DNA from: an uncultured Pseudorhodobacter sp.
Lineage (GTDB): Bacteria; Pseudomonadota; Alphaproteobacteria; Rhodobacterales; Rhodobacteraceae
NCBI GenBank assembly: GCA_945952425.1
Contig: CAMFIX010000133.1
Location: forward strand, 1 to 7,597
DNA length: 7,597 nucleotides
Direction: 5' to 3'
A program made the position numbers and the translations under genes. The notes beneath the pieces are model-generated. The model searched no databases, was not told the DNA's origin, and was given only the letters and a program-made list of their open reading frames with translations. How positions within the stretch are numbered: position 1 is the first letter of the stretch; each line of letters starts with the position of its first letter. Positions 5,620-7,597 of this stretch are shown here, piece by piece.

Positions 5620-6642
5620 TTACAGCCACCCCCCCAGATTTTGACGGATGATCTGCGCCAGGGCCGAGATATGGTCGGGCTCGTCGTTCAGGCAGGGGAT
5701 ATAGGTAAAGCTCTCGCCGCCGGCATGGTGGAAGGCCTCGGCAATCTCGCCCTGGATTTCCTCCAGCGTCTCGATGCAATCGGCCGAAAAGGCCGGCGCC
5801 ATCACCGCGATCCGCTTCTTCCCCGCCTTGGCCAGCGCCGCCACATGCTGCACCGTATAGGGCCGCAGCCACTCTTCCCGCCCGAAGACCGACTGGAAGC
5901 TGACGTCGATGGCGCCCTTCTCCCAGCCCAAAGCCTCGCGCAAAAGCCGCGTCGTCTTCATGCATTGGCAGTGATAGGGGTCGCCCTCCATCAGATAGCG
6001 CTGCGGCATGCCGTGATAGCTGGTCACCAAAACGTCGGGCACATGGTCCAGCCCCGCATAGGCGCGGCGGACCGAATCAGCCAAGGCGGCGATATAGGCG
6101 GGATGGTCGAAATACTCCGCCACCGTGCGCACGGCGGGCTGGCGCTTTTCCTTCGCCAGCGCGGCGAAGAAAGCGTCGTTGGCCGTGGCCGAGGTCGCCC
6201 CGGCGTAATGCGGATACAGCGGAAAGAAGACGATCTTCTCGCAGCCCGCCTCGACCATGGCGCGCACCTTGGATTCGGTCGAGGGATTGCCATAGCGCAT
6301 GCAGAAATCGACCATGACCTCGGGCAGCGCCGCCGCCAGAGCCGCCGTCTGCGCCTTGGTGATCGTCATCAAGGGGCTTTCGTTTTTCTCGTGGTTCCAG
6401 ATCGACTTGTAATTCGCCCCCGACTTCTGCGGCCGCACCGACAGGATGATCCCCTGCAGGATCGGCTGCCATTTCCAGCGTGGCAGGTCGATGACGCGGC
6501 GGTCCGAGAGGAATTCGTTCAGATAGCGCCGCATCGACCAGTAGTCATAGGCGTCGGGCGTGCCGAGATTGGCGATCAGCACGCCGATCCGGGCGGGTTT
6601 CACCGGGGGATGGTCGGCGGGGGCATGGGCGAGGCGGTTCAT
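5620..6642 (-). CDS. hemH: Ferrochelatase (protoheme ferro-lyase)
   Basis: Inserts Fe2+ into protoporphyrin IX, the last step of protoheme synthesis, at the cytoplasmic face of the membrane. The 340-residue product is full length for bacterial ferrochelatases. Landmarks in order are LIANLGTP (22-29), MRYGNPS (115-121), FPLYPHYAGAT (140-150), SYHGMPQRY (208-216) with His210 as the conserved metal/porphyrin residue, FQSVFGREEWLRP (249-261), and FSADCIETLEEI (285-296) with Glu291 at the conserved acidic position. CQC at 225-227 is a feature I associate with alphaproteobacterial members. There is no eukaryote-like C-terminal Cys extension, so a [2Fe-2S] cluster cannot be called from this sequence. 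AAGGAG lies five bases before the ATG. It follows the NDUFAF5-like gene on the same strand after a 42-bp gap, so they are probably co-transcribed. No strong minus-strand terminator is visible after the stop. Confidence 0.97.
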   Translation of the reverse strand: MNRLAHAPADHPPVKPARIGVLIANLGTPDAYDYWSMRRYLNEFLSDRRVIDLPRWKWQPILQGIILSVRPQKSGANYKSIWNHEKNESPLMTITKAQTAALAAALPEVMVDFCMRYGNPSTESKVRAMVEAGCEKIVFFPLYPHYAGATSATANDAFFAALAKEKRQPAVRTVAEYFDHPAYIAALADSVRRAYAGLDHVPDVLVTSYHGMPQRYLMEGDPYHCQCMKTTRLLREALGWEKGAIDVSFQSVFGREEWLRPYTVQHVAALAKAGKKRIAVMAPAFSADCIETLEEIQGEIAEAFHHAGGESFTYIPCLNDEPDHISALAQIIRQNLGGWL

Positions 6643-6684
6643 CGGGGCTCCTTTGCCGACCAGATAGGCTGGCGGGGGGAAGGG

Positions 6685-7473
6685 TCAAAGCTTCGGCAGT
6701 TTTTTCTCGACCGCGGCCAGGGCATCGGCCAGCCGGGCCTGGGCCGAGCCGGGTTTCAGCGGCTTTTGCTGGCTTTCATGCGGGGCCCAGGCGGTCAGGG
6801 TCAGGATTTCGAAAGTGGCGGGGATCTTGTCGCCCTCGCGGTGGGCTTCGTAAAGCGCGGCGGCGCGGGCAAAGACGGCACGGCGGGTCGGGTGCTTCAG
6901 GCGCCCGGCCAAGGCATTGCCCTCGCCCATGGCGCGCAGATCGGTCATCAGGTGCCACAGGTCGCGATACATGACGCGGGTGGTGAAGCTATCGGCGACC
7001 GGCAGCGCAAAGCCCGCCCGGCCGAGCAGGCTGCCCGCCTCGCGAATCTCGGCCATCGGCAGCACGCGGGGAGAAAGCCCGCCGGTGATCTCCGATTCGG
7101 CCTGGGCCAGGCAGGCGCGGAGTTCGTGCAGGGTCTGGCCGCCGAACATCAGGGCGATCAGCCACCCGTCGGGCTGCATGGCACGGCGGGCCTGCACCAG
7201 CTGGCCGACCGGGTCATTCGCCCAATGCAGGCAAAGTGCGTGGATCACAAGGTCATGGCCGCCCGGAGCCGCCAGGATTTCGTCGTCGGGAATGGTGGGA
7301 AAATCCCACAGCTGCGGAAAACCCGTCACGACCAGCGGCGAGGTAAACGACCTGTTAACCTCTTTCAGTCTCTCCTGCACCTCGTCCACCGCCAGCTCCT
7401 GCAGGAACAGGGCGGTGGCGCGCTGGCGGTTCTTCACAAGCTGGGCGCGGTCGGTGAGAATGGGGGTCTGCAT
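6685..7473 (-). CDS. NDUFAF5/BioC-like methyltransferase-fold protein
   Basis: A 262-residue protein resembling NDUFAF5 (C20orf7), the complex I assembly factor of the class I SAM methyltransferase fold. Shared landmarks are ILTDRAQLVKNR at 5-16, HDLVIHALCLHWANDP at 73-88, PDGWLIALMFGGQTLHELR at 101-119, AESEITGGLSPRVLP at 125-139, LLGRAGF at 149-155, DLRAMGEGNA at 178-187 and a late PATFEI at 218-223. The expected glycine-rich SAM motif I (around 45-58) is not recognisable; SPLVVTGFPQLW occupies that place. In humans NDUFAF5 hydroxylates an arginine of complex I subunit NDUFS7; whether this bacterial protein does so is inference. The ATG at 7473 is preferred because homologs begin a few residues before ILTDR. 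ATG 7485 and a frame open to 7557 are alternatives, and neither ATG has a clear ribosome site. It precedes hemH, likely in one operon. Confidence 0.82.
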   Translation of the reverse strand: MQTPILTDRAQLVKNRQRATALFLQELAVDEVQERLKEVNRSFTSPLVVTGFPQLWDFPTIPDDEILAAPGGHDLVIHALCLHWANDPVGQLVQARRAMQPDGWLIALMFGGQTLHELRACLAQAESEITGGLSPRVLPMAEIREAGSLLGRAGFALPVADSFTTRVMYRDLWHLMTDLRAMGEGNALAGRLKHPTRRAVFARAAALYEAHREGDKIPATFEILTLTAWAPHESQQKPLKPGSAQARLADALAAVEKKLPKL

Positions 7474-7485
7474 GGGGCGGACCAT

Positions 7486-7491
7486 AGGGGG
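7486..7491 (+). promoter_or_regulatory. Ribosome binding site of the comF-like gene
   Basis: AGGGGG is five bases before the ATG at 7497. An in-frame TAG at 7485-7487 rules out any start further upstream, so this ATG is well fixed. Confidence 0.65.
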
Positions 7492-7496
7492 CGGCG

Positions 7497-7597
7497 ATGG
7501 GATTGCAAGCCTTGGCGCATCTTCTGTATCCGCCGCAGTGCCTGGCCTGCGGAACACGGGTGCAAACCGATTTCGCGCTGTGCGCCGACTGCTGGCG
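7497..7597 (+). CDS. comF: ComF family protein (3' partial, N-terminus only)
   Basis: Only the first 33 codons fall in the window. They encode HLLYPPQCLACG (8-19) followed by LCADCW (28-33). This is the four-cysteine zinc-ribbon start (Cys15, Cys18, Cys29, Cys32) typical of ComF/GntX proteins, which continue into a phosphoribosyltransferase-like domain. ComF is required for DNA uptake in competent bacteria, though in many Proteobacteria its role is less defined. The gene is divergent from the NDUFAF5-like gene, with 23 bp between start codons, so its promoter must lie within that gene's 5' end or further away. The call rests on a short segment, but the motif layout and the LLYPP lead-in are distinctive. 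Confidence 0.8.
   Translation, partial: MGLQALAHLLYPPQCLACGTRVQTDFALCADCW

Noticed and set aside
7474..7557. N-terminal extension of the NDUFAF5-like protein to 7557
   Set aside because: It would run antisense through the ComF start region, adds Pro/Arg-rich residues without family similarity, and the ILTDR block near the start fits the ATG at 7473.

Overview
This is a GC-rich, densely coded chromosomal stretch of the kind found in Alphaproteobacteria. It most resembles Rhodobacteraceae (Paracoccus/Rhodobacter type), judging by codon bias, the NDUFAF5-like methyltransferase in front of ferrochelatase, and a small Gly-Gly/poly-Leu protein family beside hemH. That placement comes from reading the sequence and was not tested by a search. 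I see no mobile element, CRISPR array, rRNA, tRNA or phage signature, so most of the window is ordinary core genome.

Layout. (1) 2-1483 (+) is the 3' part of a fused permease/ATPase ABC exporter. It is coupled through a GTGA overlap to (2) 1480-2700 (+), a TrmA/RlmD-type m5U RNA methyltransferase with its Fe-S cysteines and catalytic cysteine. (3) 2822-3328 (+) is a lipoprotein of the L,D-transpeptidase (YkuD) fold. It converges on (4) 3368-3889 (-), a CAP/SCP-domain lipoprotein, and a perfect 14-bp stem terminator readable from both strands lies between them. (5) 4071-4679 (+) is a second YkuD protein, with a twin-arginine-like signal. Genes 3-5 form a small cell-envelope neighbourhood. (6) 4930-5112 and 5349-5540 (+) are two paralogous 60- and 63-residue exported or membrane peptides, each with its own ribosome binding site and terminator and a matching promoter candidate. 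(7) 5620-6642 (-) is ferrochelatase (hemH), preceded by 6685-7473 (-), an NDUFAF5/BioC-like protein whose SAM motif I is not recognisable. The two probably form one operon. (8) 7497 to the window end (+) is the first 33 codons of a ComF-family protein, divergent from the methyltransferase with only 23 bp between start codons.

The part most worth a second look is 4770-5590. The twin peptides have nearly identical signal peptides and C-terminal hydrophobic tails but a diverged middle. Both upstream regions carry GTTGCAAA followed, exactly 13 nt later, by TGCTTT, which fits a duplicated -35/extended -10 promoter. Both also carry a 9-mer (TGGCAACAC or its complement) about 51-52 nt upstream of the -35. 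Their position next to hemH invites a link to heme or the envelope, but the peptides contain no Cys or His and their function is unknown.
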